DNA of 64,000 bases from Atrina japonica (GCA_030159075.1 BROG01000525.1:335001-399000), one strand, 5' to 3'; counted from the first letter of the stretch, positions 37,840 through 50,736 are shown. The notes: generated by a model from the letters alone, not told the origin. A program made the numbers and translations.

Positions 37840-37975
37840 CGAAATTCAATTCCATTAGAACACGACGAATTAGATGTGCAATGGTCTCAACATGAAAAAC
37901 AATTGCGAATCCCAAACGTGATAGGATTAGGTGTCCGGAAGGAGTCGGCGTCCTCTGCTGGCATGCCAAACGCAG
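37840..37975 (+). repeat. Dispersed repeat family C, copy 2
   Basis: TTCCATTAGAACACGACGAATTAG, ACAATTGCGAATCCCAAACG, then TAGGTGTCCGGAAGGAGTCGG and TGCTGGCATGCCA. Best-preserved copy of the family here. Confidence 0.7.
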
Positions 37976-38917
37976 ATAAAATTGCCCTGTGCTTATAAAC
38001 AATTATCTTGTCCATACATAGAATTGCCCTGTGCTAACACAGATTTGTACTGTACATTGATATTGTGCTTACACACAATGTATCAGTGCTTACGTGAAAT
38101 ATACCCAAATAATATACATTTATATACACTATTTATATATACATTCGCGTCCTTACATAGAACTGTCCTGACAATGTTTTTACACACAATTGGCCAGCGC
38201 TCAAATAAATGCATACAAAGGCCAACTAAATATCATATCATTACGTAAATAATGTATATATTTTGTATAACATTGTACAAACAGCGATGATGCTATGATA
38301 TACTTATATATGGTTAATATACATTGAAACCATAATTTTACGAATAGTATAAAATTTCAAATCTCATTTACACCTAAACATTATATAATTATGATGATGT
38401 ACAATTTTGTCATTTGAATGTAGGACATCTAGCGGTGGTCTAGTAGGGAAATTTAATGTATAGAAATGTATATGCAAAATATAGGTAACATTGTGTATTA
38501 TCAAAATTCAGAGTTATAATTAAATATATTATTGAAAAATCCTTGATAAAATATTGACCAAATGATAGTTGTAATGAACTTCGATAAAAACTATTTTTTA
38601 TATATATATATCATATCCAATATTGTAGAAGCTATACAAGTTTCCGTTTTATACGTAAAATCACAGTTTTAATTGTTTACACATTCTTGGCAAATACATA
38701 TAATTTACCTAGAATGTTTCATTACGAATATACTCCCACTTGTTCATTACTCGAGTACATCATCCATTCCTTACATTTATTTCATACAGGTTTATTTATT
38801 GATATTGTAGTGCGAAGTTTGTATGAAAAATAAATCATAATATGATTCCGTTTGTGTTAAAAATAATGTCTTTTATGCGGTTGCCGAAACCATAAAACAC
38901 AAATAGTTTGAAATAAT
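37976..38917. other. AT-rich intergenic DNA
   Basis: Nothing further recognised; 37980-38170 repeats TGCCCTGTGCTTA/AATTGCCCTGTGCTAACAC loosely, a possible decayed tandem array. Confidence 0.4.
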
Positions 38918-38970
38918 AGATGATGATGATGATGGTGATGATGATGATAATGATGATGATGCCGCTGATG
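38918..38970. repeat. (GAT)n microsatellite
   Basis: About 16 GAT units with GGT, AAT and GCC variants. Confidence 0.9.
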
Positions 38971-39210
38971 AAATATATCTTACTAGCCTTTTCAATCTAC
39001 GTTTTGACCTTTATGCCCTTAAATATTATCCAGTATTTAGGTCATAACATTATTTTTTTCTTTTTTTCTTTTTTCTGACATGCTAATACAGTCAACAAAA
39101 GCATTTAGTTTGAAGTATGCGGACTGTCAAGATAACTTTGACTATCTATTTATAAGATACTAGACAACTAGCTTTCATTCTGTTAGAATGGTAATTTTGT
39201 GAAAGTCAAT

Positions 39211-39284
<74 letters not shown>
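39211..39284. repeat. (AT)n microsatellite
   Basis: About 37 AT units. Confidence 0.97.
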
Positions 39285-39289
<5 letters not shown>

Positions 39290-39319
39290 CATGCCACTAT
39301 ATCCAGATAACAACGTAGC

Positions 39320-39610
39320 TTTATATAAATAATATAAACGTAATACTAAAGTTATATTTCTGTCAATGAGACTTCAACAGTTGAGTTCCAATTTCAAATC
39401 TATGTATATTTTCTAAAGCGACAGTGGTATAATACAAGGCCAAATAATAAATCTAAATATATAGCCAAATCCGTCTAAGAGTAACCACTGTAATCAGATT
39501 ACTATCTTTGCTTTTGAAGAAATTAGAATTTAAATAGTGTTATAAATGCGAAATATTACTTAAGTATAAAATTAATAGCTGGTACCAAAAAACAAGGTAC
39601 TATAATCAAG
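39320..39610 (+). repeat. Dispersed family A, locus 3, arranged A-B
   Basis: TAATACTAAAGTTATATTTCTG, GAGACTTCAACAGTTGAG and CCGTCTAAGAGTAACCACTG of the A block are followed by TTGCTTTTGAAGAAATTAG and AGCTGGTACCAAAA of the B block. The left edge follows an (AT)n tract. Confidence 0.75.
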
Positions 39611-39621
39611 TTTTAAAATTG

Positions 39622-39725
39622 GATAATTGAGTAGGAGGTGCTCATTCCTCCATGATTTCTAATCCCGCCTCTGTATTTCCAGAGGTTCGCCTCGTCCATT
39701 ATTTACTTTTCTTGTGTAAAGTCTC
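39622..39725 (+). repeat. Dispersed repeat family B, copy 3
   Basis: GTGCTCATTCCTCCATGA, TATTTCCAGAGGTTCG and TAAAGTCTCC in the same order as copy 2. It begins only about 12 bases after the family A copy, so A and B may belong to one larger element. Confidence 0.6.
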
Positions 39726-40179
39726 CAAATGATAGTTTTGCGCAATGTCGTAAGTTTTAGACTTGGTCTAAGGACTTAACGACTTGTGACCGTTTTACAA
39801 ATAATTCTGAATTGTGACTTACGACTTATTCAGGTCCTGTCTCCATGACTACCCCGAGACTGTGGGTTAACATGCAATATTGTGGTAAGTTTCATGATGT
39901 TCCTTAGTAAAGGTATTCATAAACAATAATCTTTGTATAAGAAAATGTGTGAATATGTCTTATGATTTGACTTAGGGTAAAGTTGATAAAACGGTGTTAA
40001 GTTTTATTTACGGTTAAAAAAGTTTGGACTGATGACTTTTTAAAAACGGGTCCATTTTTTTTTTCGTACAATTAACACGTTGGTACCTATAAGTTTTATT
40101 TTTGGAATATTAAGTATGATGTTTAAATCATTTACATATGTGTTGTACAGAATGACTAATCAAATGCTACTGATCAATT

Positions 40180-40250
40180 AACTGTTAACATGTGTATTTC
40201 CTCCACGACACCTGGTCCCGTCACTCGATTTTCTATATGTCCAGATTTTT
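40180..40250 (+). repeat. Dispersed repeat family B, weak copy 4
   Basis: TATTTCCTCCACGACACCTGGTCCC followed by TATATGTCCAGATTT; partial and diverged. Confidence 0.4.
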
Positions 40251-40431
40251 CCAATATTAACCATGCATATGGTTTGTTTGTGGTTTTTACAATGAAAATC
40301 ATTGCTGTATCAACCAAGTTATGTCATACATTACATCTTGAGACGAAAAGTGTTCTTTATGGAAAATAAATCAAACTTAATAAGATAAAAATAGACGACA
40401 GCGTAATGTTTAGATATTCAAAAGACAAGAT

Positions 40432-40433
<2 letters not shown>

Positions 40434-40507
<74 letters not shown>
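40434..40507. repeat. (GA)n microsatellite
   Basis: About 36 GA units with one AA interruption. Confidence 0.97.
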
Positions 40508-40619
40508 CTTACCAAATAGTTTATATAATACATGTTCTTAAGGTGATTATTCCCTACAGATGATAAAAACTTCATTGCCTTCGGAATGTCAAGTGAAAAA
40601 TTAGTAGTATGATTGATCA

Positions 40620-41200
40620 TCTGACGGACTATGAACGAGATGTGTTTTAAAAATACTATGCCTCTCCCCAAGGGTTCAGCACCGGACTGTCAACGAGATG
40701 TGTTTTAAAAATACTATGCCTTTTCCCAAGGGTTCAGCACCGGACTGTCAACGAGATGTGTTTTAAAAACACTATGCCTCTCCCCAAGGGTTCAGCACCG
40801 GACTGTCAACGAGATGTGTCTTAAAAATACTATGCCTTTTCCCAAGGGTTCAGCACCGGACTGTCAACGAGATGTGTTTTAAAAATACTATGCCTCTCCC
40901 CAAGGGTTCAGCACCGGACTGTCAACGAGATGTGTTTTAAAAATACTATGCCTTTTCCCAAGGGTTCAGCAACGGACTGTCAACGGGATGTGTTTTAAAA
41001 ATACTTTGCCTCTCCCCAAGGGTTCATCAACGGACTGTCAACGAGATGTGTCTTTAAAATACTATGCCTCTTCCCATGGGTTCAGCAACGGACTGTCAAC
41101 GAGATGTGTCTTAAAAATGCTATGCCTCTCTACAAGGGTTCAGCTATCAACGAGATGTGTTTTTAAAATACTATGCCTCTTCCCAAGGATTCAGCAATTA
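40620..41200. repeat. 58-bp minisatellite, about 10 copies
   Basis: The unit runs GACTGTCAACGAGATGTGTT, TTAAAAATACTATGCC, then TCTCCCCAAGGGTTCAGCACCG. Unit starts at 40685, 40743, 40801 and 40859 give a 58-bp period. Two subtypes (CTCTCCCC and CTTTTCCC) alternate strictly in the first six copies, so the true unit there is a 116-bp dimer. Copies decay to the right. Confidence 0.95.
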
Positions 41201-41204
41201 ATTA

Positions 41205-41425
41205 GTCATAGTTTTACAAGTGAAATCAAGACGAATGCCATAATGACTTCATCAGTTGAACTTTAATTTAAAATAAATGTTATAAACATAATTCCAAAGT
41301 TACAATGCTCAAGAAAAATAAATAAATGTGTATTTCCGAAAGAAAAAGTGGCATAATCCAAGGTCACATAATAAATCTAAATGTTTTGTCAAATCCATCT
41401 AGAGTATCTGTTGATGAATATTTGA
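41205..41425 (+). repeat. Dispersed family A, locus 4, partial
   Basis: TGACTTCATCAGTTGA, then CATAATTCCAAAGTTACAATG with GCTCAAGA, then AAGTGGCATAATCCAAGG and CAAATCCATCTAGAGTA. Part of the A block stands twice, as at locus 1. Confidence 0.6.
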
Positions 41426-41625
41426 TATAATTAAACAAATAAAATTTGAAGAAAGGAACTAAAAGTTATTTAACAAACACCAAAATGTTCCAAACAGCAA
41501 ACAGAGAGACTAAAATCGATCTGCTCCAAATATTTGACCTCGGAGACATCGAAATGTGTCGTTCAAATCATTTGTACAAATGATTTGTTCACAAGTGATC
41601 TGTGTCTGCACACACAATTAGCATA

Positions 41626-41712
41626 TTACCTTTCAAACCTCTAGGCCATAACAGACTGGTCTTAAACAATAAAATAAAGCATACCACTCGGATATTAAGG
41701 GGTGAAAAAGTT
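41626..41712. mobile_element. TTAA-type foldback, copy 3 (reverse orientation)
   Basis: TTACCTTTCAAACCTCTAGG at the left and ATTAAGGGGTGAAAAAG at the right. The middle, CATACCACTCGGATAT, is the complement of ATATCTGAGTGGTATG in copy 1. Ends have decayed. Confidence 0.55.
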
Positions 41713-42317
41713 CATCACAAATATCAAACATCTGACAGAGGTATATTTTGGGTACTTGCTTTGTACATCCTTCCTTACTGTGAGTGGGGTACTTGGTCTA
41801 TGTATTTATTGTTTTGTTCATATTATATACTTATTTACAATATTTAGAATTTTAGTGAGATCTAGACTTGTATCCGACGTAACGTTGTACTATATAATTA
41901 GTTGATGCATTCGTTTATTTTTTTATTGTTTTGTTTTTTGTTTGTTTGTTGTTGTTGTTGTTATTTTTTATATTTTTATTTCTTTTCTCTGTATTTTTTC
42001 ATCTTATAACACTGTTTTAACTGAAAGGTAGAAAAAAATCGGCATTTAAATATATAAAATTTTACCGTATCATGGCAGTTTTTGAAAGAAGATACCGGTG
42101 GCCAAAAATTCCTAACTGTTGACTGGAATTAGTCAATACTTCATATGGCAGGTGTTTACATTAAAGAGTCCAAAACACCATAACACTATGAACCTTGAAA
42201 CTGCAGAAGATCTTATACAAAGTTTAAGAACAAAAGAGATAAAGAGCCCTTTACGATATAGTTGATAGGATAACATATATCAACATAAAATCCCAAATTG
42301 CGTGCACATTTAAATGA

Positions 42318-42676
42318 AATTACTTAAAAGGGTATTAGCTGTGTGTGTTTTTTTTTTCTAAAAAGTATTTCCTTTTTACTACTTAGATTGATATACAATA
42401 ACAAATAAGCGATATACACAGGCATAGCTATTCTTATATTCCTACATATTTTGTGAAAACTACTTAGTTGAGAAATTCAGTTTGGCAATTAATCACTTGC
42501 AATTGATTAATTCAACCTTTCTTGGACCTGACTTTATTTTCACAAAATATAAAAAAATATTAGATTTTTATGCCTGTGTATAGATCTTATTTATCATTGA
42601 ACATCAAGAACAACTGTAAAAGTAGAAAAAATAATCGAAATATCGTTCGGTAAACACTGCTAATGCCCTGTAAATC
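42318..42676. mobile_element. Foldback MITE with GGGCATTA termini, copy 2
   Basis: The left end AAAAGGGTATTAGCTGTGTGTG pairs with the reverse complement of the right end, TTACAGGGCATTAGCAGTGTT. Inside, ACTTAGATTGATATACAATAACA and CACAGGCATAGCTATTC match copy 1, and TTTTTATGCCTGTGTATAGATC forms the other arm. TTAA precedes the left terminus. Confidence 0.75.
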
Positions 42677-44267
42677 CGGATTCAGGGAACTAATTTAAGG
42701 AATTTGACAAAGGGAATATTTATAGATTAAAACCTGTAATTTCTAATTCTAGCCGACATGGTAGATTTAATGATCTAAATATTATTTTTAAGATTTTGGT
42801 TTGTACAAAAAGAATTTTATTTATTGAATTTCTCTTATCTATTCGTTTATTGATAGTGTTTGATTCCGATGGTAATTAAAATATCTTCTTCAACAACTTT
42901 AAAATTAAGATGTAAATGAATGACGTCAATGATACATACATGCTATTCAATGTTGAGTCTGGCTTTTTGCATCCCCTTTTCTTCAGTAACCTTTAGATCA
43001 AGAATGCAAGAAAATAATAATAATAAATAAAATAAGATAAATTCTGGTTTTGCAAGCATTTGTACCACAAAATCCGAATACTTTACTCCAGTATTAATAA
43101 AATATAGATCACTAGCGTCATTCTTACATTTTTACAGACGGGTTTTAAATGTTATGTTTCCAGTTATTTATCACAGACATCTATAATCTCTTGCGATATT
43201 TATCAACGTTTGGATATTTTACTGGTGACATTTTCAATCTGACAAAACTATCGAAATCTGACCGTTATGCACATTATCGTCTGGTCAGAGCCCAATACCT
43301 TGTAGTTTGTATTTCAATATTTAAAATCTGACTGACCCTGCGATTTCAAAATCAGACATTTTCCGAGTGATGTTGGAGTCAAAACCACACAGATTCTGTA
43401 GGCTTGAATCTCAGTTTTAATATGAGCTAAAGTTCTCCGGTGTCACTATTATATAGTGATTTTATATCAAAGATTAACGCATCTATCACCATTCCTGGGT
43501 AATAGAAAGGCAGATATGGAAAATGGCGGTGAGTTGGTGTCATATATTTTGAGTTTTATGAAACCTCTTGAATATTTCTTCAGCACCAAAAAAAATTAGT
43601 AAACGTTTCAATTGGTAAATCGATTCTAATTGCATTAAGTTTTTCGACAGAAAGCCCCAAAGAGTTTTATTTTCCTATGAAACTCTTGGTAAGTGACAAA
43701 CATAGTTGATATTAGGGGCATTACCTGTAACTATGACTGTAAATAAAGCAAACCTTTTTAAAATGCTAATCGACGATTTTGAAGAGTTTTCAAACTTTCT
43801 ATAATATTTTAAAACTGATTTCCTCAATGAAATTATCACGTAACAATGGACAATGTATTTGAAGCTCAAGAACAGGTTAATGGTCATATGTAGCTATCAC
43901 AAGTTATTTTGCCTCGGACTGAAATGTCGTCATTTCATTGGATAAAAAAGGACACGTGACTGCTTCCATGGTTCTATTGACGGTCAGTGAAAAAATAGAC
44001 GATAATGGCGAATGATCTGATTCACAATCAATGGAAGATCTTTACTAAAACAAAATATGGTCGTCGACAAAACAGTTATTAGGTTTGTTACTGACCATCC
44101 GTATGCATATGCCGAATTTATCGAGTCTGCGGAAGGCTCGTTCTTCTCGCCTTTCATGAACTCGATCAACACAACCTGTTCCAGTTTACGGTCAGTAAAA
44201 AGCCGAATAACTAATATTGTCTATCCTGATAGTGTGCGAGTAATTACAGCGGAACGGTGGTGTTGAA
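42677..44267. other. AT-rich intergenic DNA
   Basis: No gene recognised. An orphan AGGGGCATTACCTGT at about 43712 matches only the terminus of the foldback MITE family. The GC-richer segment 43910-44260 (TTTCATTGGATAAAAAAGG, ACACGTGACT...) resembles repeats I associate with bivalve genomes, without certainty. Confidence 0.4.
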
Positions 44268-44384
44268 GGCCAGGGTCCGATACCATAAAATCGGAGAATT
44301 TGCTCACATTTCACGATCAGCCAAAATTTAGTTCTATATATATATATATATATATAAGTAGTTTTATGGTGCCAGGCCCTGGCC
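44268..44384. mobile_element. 117-bp MITE with GGCCAGGG inverted ends
   Basis: The left end GGCCAGGGTCCGATACCATAAAA pairs with the reverse complement of the right end, GGCCAGGGCCTGGCACCATAAAA; 18 of 23 bases agree. It holds a (TA)n tract of about 22 bases. No clear target-site duplication. Confidence 0.65.
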
Positions 44385-44394
44385 ATTGGAATAA

Positions 44395-44512
44395 TAAATT
44401 AGATCTAGGCTAACAACAGTCTCAACGTATAGAACAATTGCCAGTCGCATACAAGATGGGACCAGGTGTCCGGAAGGAGTCAGCATCCCCTGTAAGCATG
44501 CCTGAAAATCAG
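44395..44512 (+). repeat. Dispersed repeat family C, copy 3
   Basis: GAACAATTGCCAGTCGCATAC, then ATGGGACCAGGTGTCCGG with AAGGAGTCAGCATCCCCTGT and AGCATGCC. It begins about 11 bases after the 117-bp MITE. Confidence 0.7.
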
Positions 44513-47500
44513 GGTCTCGTGGTCAAGTGTTGCGCTAAAATCATGAAAATCCACAACTCTTTCTCCAAAATGTAACCCAAAGATATTAATAAATTTACTT
44601 GCGGGGCCCGGTTTTCTTTTCCCTTTATTTTATTTTATTTTTTTATTATTATTATTATAATTTGCGTGAAATAACATAAAAACAAGATAATATGTTTCTT
44701 TTTATATCGGTCAAATCGAATCAGAATCAACACTACACAGTTTTTATAACAATTGTACATATCCTACATAAAAAGGTTGTTTTCTCACTAGGTCATTGGC
44801 CATGAAACACGCGCTGATTATAATTAGCAGAAGGTCAACATATGTCACTAATTACCTAATGTAGCTTACTTAATGGCATCGTAGATATTCATGTGCTGGT
44901 CCCCCTTTCAAGATAAGAGATTTGGTTGATTTCACAAGATCTAAATTGAAATATTGAATAATTGAAAGATAATTAAAGATTATTGATTTTTCAATTAAGT
45001 TTCAAGTTTTAAGTTGTATCGTTTTGCATATCAATGTCGTATTATTACTTACAATCATTTTCTGTCATATACTTTGTCATATTTATACTAATCTAAAAAT
45101 ATGCCACGCCTACCACGGAATTGCTTTGCACCCGTGAACGTTTTTACGTATCTAAGAGAGAAAACATGAGAACAGATTAAAGCTATAGATATTCTGATTG
45201 AAACAAAAAAGCAGAGTACAAAAACGGAACAAATGTCGACAATGAAAGAGATAGAGATCCACCTCTCGTATTGTCTTCTCTGATATATAACCTAACTTTA
45301 GGAAAACCCTTGGGTCACATGTCATGACCTACGTTGTAATTCCTTCTATCAACACGCATGCAACACGCAATAAGTTGACGAAATTCTTTGAGTAGCTTCC
45401 GTTACACATACAAAGATACAAAACAATATGAAAGGTTAACAGAATTAATTTAACGTATCACACTAGACTAATACGATAGTTATCCTCTGTGAGCAGAAGT
45501 GATATTGAATGCCCCTCAGGTGTTATGAGATGTGTCACCTTTAAATATTGCGATTTTAGTATTGTTTTCAGCGCATATCGATAACTCGATTGATTTAGAG
45601 AGAACATATTGAAAAAATGTGGTCAGGTATGAATGGATAGATATTTAATCTTGTGTCGGCACTTGTTGGTTTCTATGGTGGAAACTGTGGATCTTCAATT
45701 CTTATTTATCTCCGAGTTTTTATGTATTTAAAGAGAATCTGAAGACGGGAGCTGCCAGAAATGTACATACACTTAAAGTAACACAAAAACATTGTCTACT
45801 TGTCAGTTATGAAACTAACTTAATACTTGGTGGAAATATTTCCATATCAGTAATACAATAATAATTGTACCGAAAAAATACGGATGAAACTTTCTGTAAA
45901 CAAAGTGTATAAATGTTTTCTTTTTTTTTTTTGTGAATACAATAATGACACTGGCCACCACTGAATATCCGTTTTGAATTTTAGTTCTACTGAAGTCAAA
46001 GAATACGCCAAGGAATAAACCAAAATACAAAACCATTCCGGACTTTGGATCTAATTGCTGTTAAAACACAAAGTGTCAGTCCAAATTACCAACATTATTA
46101 AAATAGAGTGAAAAGTGACTGCAGTTTATACGCAAATATTTTACATTGAATATTGTGTCACAGTTTTGGAATGAAAATTCTCGTCATGTTTTACTGCGAA
46201 GATTAACACGTAAGTCTACGGAACTGTATCATAATTACTTACAAATTATCAACTTCCGTGCCGAAAATGCCGGGGGATACGTCAGTCAACAAATAAATTG
46301 TTCTCGAAGTGAAAAAAGGTGATCTAATCACTCCCCCATAACTTTTTCAATTAAGTTGTAAAATTGTTTTTGTATGGAGACGATTTCTATAATAACTGCA
46401 CCTGAGGAAAAAAAGACAGTTTGTGGTATTTATCGAAATTTATCTATAAAATCTTCTGAATTCCCCCTCAAACATGACAAGAATGTGATGATACGTGCTT
46501 TATTGACTGTCGTAAAAGAAGGGAATAAAATATTCGAAAGAGTTACCCGTGTTGGAGGTATAGTTATTTTAAAGTTAGACTGTTATCACATAGGTGGTAC
46601 TAATCCCACGTTGATTCCAGGACAGAAATTAACTTTCTATCGAATAGCTGGGCAGTAATAAAAGCGAAAACAATTACAAGTAAGGGAAAGACAGACTCAC
46701 CCTCTTGGATATATACATTTACTCTGAAAGATAGCAATCAATTTAAGCAATTTCTATCGTCATAAAAGATTTAGTGTCCAGTTTTAATGGCTGAATAATA
46801 AACAGTAATTTGTGGCCATTATCAGCCTTCAACACTGGAAGGGACTATTTCTCGGACCATTGGTCAGATGGAAAACGAGTCGAGAGAAATGACAGTGTGT
46901 CAGTTGTTATCTTAAATACAGACTTATCTGATTTTTTTTATTAAAAGTTATTTCAGGTTAGTACCATTCACCTTTTGAATAACCTCACTGAAGTTCAAAT
47001 CCAACAGCCAGGTTCTGAGGGATCCGTCATATTATTTTGCAATTTTCGCCTATTTGTATCATGGCCGTGAGTAAGGCGTTAGCTATTCTGCCATCGTCGC
47101 AACAAGTGCTAAACTTTTGATCAGCTAATTCACAAACCTATTTCCTAACTACCTAATTTGTGGATAATTTGTTCACTTTACTTAAAGAAGAATCAGACAC
47201 GCGTGGTTGATCATTGTGCTTTGCAGTATTTCATTGCCTTTTAAACTTTCATTTTTAAGGTTATTCATTTATTTTTTATTTGCGGAGTTTTCACACTTGA
47301 TGAATTGTAAGAATTTTAGCAGTCACTTTGTGAATGACGTTTAAAACACGATAATGATACATTCGTCTGTTTATCGATATGTACCCGAGGATGCCGAATG
47401 ACCAGATAACCACAAAATATCGGATCTTCACGGGACAGGGAATATTTGACGATTCATCTCCGTGGATGATAAAATCTTACTATTTATCTCACTCTGAAAA

Positions 47501-47899
47501 TACAACTTATGTGGTTTACCCCGCATCCGTAATTAAATTTAAATGAGTATATAAAGTACAAACTCTCGTTCGTTTGTGCTTTTTCTCGTCTGAACGAGAA
47601 GGAAAGATAGTATTTGCATTTGAGTGTACTTCTCGTTGAGATGATATGAAATAACAGTGAATGGGATTTATGATACTCGTCATTACTTTGTTTTACAATC
47701 TTATTTAAAGACCTAGAAATTTGATTGAAATATTTCTGCACCACACGTGAACCATAATTTTAGTAGAAACTACGCCATTTGATTGGAGTGTTCGGTAATA
47801 CATTTAAATTGTTACAGTGTTGAACCAACTGTTAAGATATTATACAATGACATTGGCGTTAAAAGTCAAAACCATTATCTTTTTCTCAATTGACTTCTT
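44513..47899. other. AT-rich DNA upstream of Wnt1
   Basis: About 3.4 kb with no tandem array and no recognised gene. A 94-codon open frame at 46374-46658 has no family I recognise. Plausible location of proximal Wnt1 regulatory DNA, by position only. Confidence 0.45.
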
Positions 47900-48268
47900 A
47901 TTACGGGTATACTAATATAAAGGCGGACCCATTTTTCCCTCAAGGAATCTGTAAATTATATTGAACCAGGAGAAATAGGAAGTCTTTGATGGTATTCAGC
48001 TGCATTTTGTCTTGGTGTTTCATCATTTAATTTACGGTAATTCTATTCAAATAAAACAAACAAAATTGACTATTACAAGGGATTGAATTACACTTTACAT
48101 CTCTGTCTCTTTGATATCCGAAAGAAGATACTTTTTATTCAATATTAAAGAGGAAACTGTACCAAGATGACTTAGAAAATTTGGAGAAACTTTGGATGGA
48201 CGAAGAATATAGTTTTAGGAAAAGAAATGTGTGTTTAGGACAAGATATGTTTTACTGATGTTTATAAA
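47900..48268 (+). promoter_or_regulatory. Candidate Wnt1 core promoter and 5' UTR
   Basis: A TATA-like TATAAAGG lies at 47916-47923, which would place transcription start near 47945 and give a 5' UTR of about 320 bases. Two TCF/LEF core motifs CTTTGAT, both on the + strand, are at 47984-47990 and 48109-48115. Two short uORFs precede or overlap the start codon: ATG at 48247 (four codons with stop) and ATG at 48258 (ends TGA at 48302, overlapping the main ATG in another frame). All of this is motif reading; the TSS is not shown by the sequence. Confidence 0.35.
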
Positions 48269-48357
48269 ATGCGAGTCGTGTTCTTTCTTGTGCTATATTT
48301 GACAATTCTAAAATTTGGAGATGGAAAGAAAACAAAGTTAAAGGGAACACGATGGTG
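48269..48357 (+). CDS. Wnt1: Wnt1 exon 1 (start codon and signal peptide)
   Basis: Twenty-nine codons plus two bases. ATG at 48269 has A at -3, and the in-frame TAG at 48236 makes it the first possible in-frame start. The peptide is MRVVFFLVLYLTIL followed by a short basic stretch and GTRW: a hydrophobic h-region (residues 3-14) typical of a secretory signal peptide, then a basic linker. The exon ends TGG TG at a near-ideal donor, GTATGT (48358-48363). The split codon TG|G is completed by the first base of the 57412 exon and gives RWW, then TLANIG. Vertebrate WNT1 has GRWWGIVNV and Drosophila wingless has MWWGIAKVG at the same exon boundary. Phase (2), size and motif all agree. The exon has no other support, but the joint match is hard to get by chance. 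Confidence 0.85.
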
Positions 48358-48892
48358 GTATGTATATATGAATTCTTGGTATTATATTTCCTACCAAAAT
48401 ATTACAATCATTATGTCTTACTTTTTATGAACCATCTCAACGTCAAATATGATTATCATAAAATTATTGAATCTAGCGAAAATTTTCTGCTTGCTGTAAT
48501 TACACTTACATACACTAGTATCCTGATTACACTTGTCGAAAAAATAAACTAGTTCTAAACTGAACAAGCTCCTCGACAGACTAGCAAATTATATTTTATA
48601 TGTATGTGAATTTTTAGTTTTTATATGAGGAAAAAATGAAAAACACGTGCCTATTCGCACACAGTCTCATCTTCACACGATTGCATTTATCTTGTGTTTG
48701 TAACACACGTCGTTTATAACAGTAAAACACAATTATTTTCTTTTATATTCCGAACATTTTAACTGTGTATTAATGTAATACCCAGAAAACATTTACCCTA
48801 CTTGCCAAAATAGTAAAAATCAAGTTTACACTGATAACATATTTTCAGATAATATAGAGGGAAATGAATTAATTGTTAATGCTTTAAAAATA

Positions 48893-48998
<106 letters not shown>

Positions 48999-49401
48999 GA
49001 TCTTTATCTAAAATGTTCTAATCAATAATTTGAATATATGATTCTTCATGAATCCTACTTTAACATTTCTTTCAAATAGAAAGAAACCTGATTCTGTAAT
49101 GAAACCTGTTGGATTTTATTTCAATGATAAGATAGAAATCTTTCAGTGCAGATTAGTTTACAAAAACAATAAACAATTAAACATATTTCACCAGCTTCTC
49201 TTAAGAGATTATTATAAATTTACTTTCATGAAATATCAAAGAAGTTTAAGTTCATTTTGATGTTTCTTCACTAAGATTTTGCACTTATTTTTGTTTGCCT
49301 ATGGCATAAATATTTTTGTTTATATAATGGCACAATTTCAGAAATTCCAAATATTTTCACAGGCATGACCCAAGAAAACTCTGGATATTAGACAAATGAA
49401 T

Positions 49402-49518
<117 letters not shown>

Positions 49519-50605
49519 ACGCGTTTGATTCGTATTTTATCAGCTCCTTATGTCACGCGATGTCTTCACCGAAATAATAGTGTTGTCTCTTTTAGCCCCG
49601 AATAGATAACCTATTGGTCTGCACTGTCAAGGAGCAGTTAGATAGGTCTATGGTTGATTAAAGGTCTAATTGGCGGTTAAAGACAATTAAATCTTTATGT
49701 CTTCATTAATCGATCCTGCTTCTTCAGTAACCATTATCCTCACACGACATTTCTTTTATTTACCAATCACATTTGGCAATTGAAATCATAAACATTCCTC
49801 GCCAACTATTTTTTTTACTTTTATCATGTCATCTGAGGTGTATTTTTTTCTTATACAGTTAAGCAGGAGGGGTTATTCTCTGCTGGCTGTTATTGTATAT
49901 CCTGTGTATTATACAGTCATTACTTTAATCCCGTATCATTTGTATCTTGTCGTCTTTGAACAAGTTGTTTTATGTCGTACTTGTCGATCGTATTCCGTTA
50001 CTTAAGGACCAGATAACGTCGCTTCACATGTATACAAAACTTATCCACGACCTTCGCCACACAACGAAGTCGCTCTAATTTGTTCCGCCGAACAGAAAAA
50101 TTGAAACCTAACCCTACCCGCTAAACAAGAACCTTACACGTTTTTTCCATATCATTATTTAGTCGTCAAAATAAAATATTTCCGACAACAAACTACAGGA
50201 TGTAGTAATGATAATGTTTTAGAATTTCATCAAATTTATTTATTTCGTTTTTAAAATTTTATAGCATTCAGCAATGACATTCTCCCATCCGCGTTGATGC
50301 ACTCCGGTTACTTTCATTTTAAAAGATTGTATCTCAACACATCTCTATATATTTCAAATTTTAGTATATTTTTATTCTTTCTATGATTTCATTTCCTCTA
50401 CATAGTATTGATTATATAAAAAAGACCCCAGTTATATTACTGTCCTTCAGACTATTTACTATACTTCTGATGAGTTTGTAATATTTTACTTTTATCTATT
50501 AAAGAAGACGTACTTTTTCAGATAAAATATCTTAAATTCAAGATTATACTATATCTAGATAATCATGTATGATATATAATTTGACCTTTAATACATAGAA
50601 AAATA

Positions 50606-50736
<131 letters not shown>

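Noticed and set aside
44057..44266. 69-residue open frame in GC-richer DNA
   Set aside because: No recognised motif; the surroundings look like dispersed repeat sequence next to a MITE.
46374..46658. 94-residue open frame upstream of Wnt1
   Set aside because: No family recognised, no splice or promoter context, and a frame of this length is expected by chance a few times in 64 kb of such DNA.
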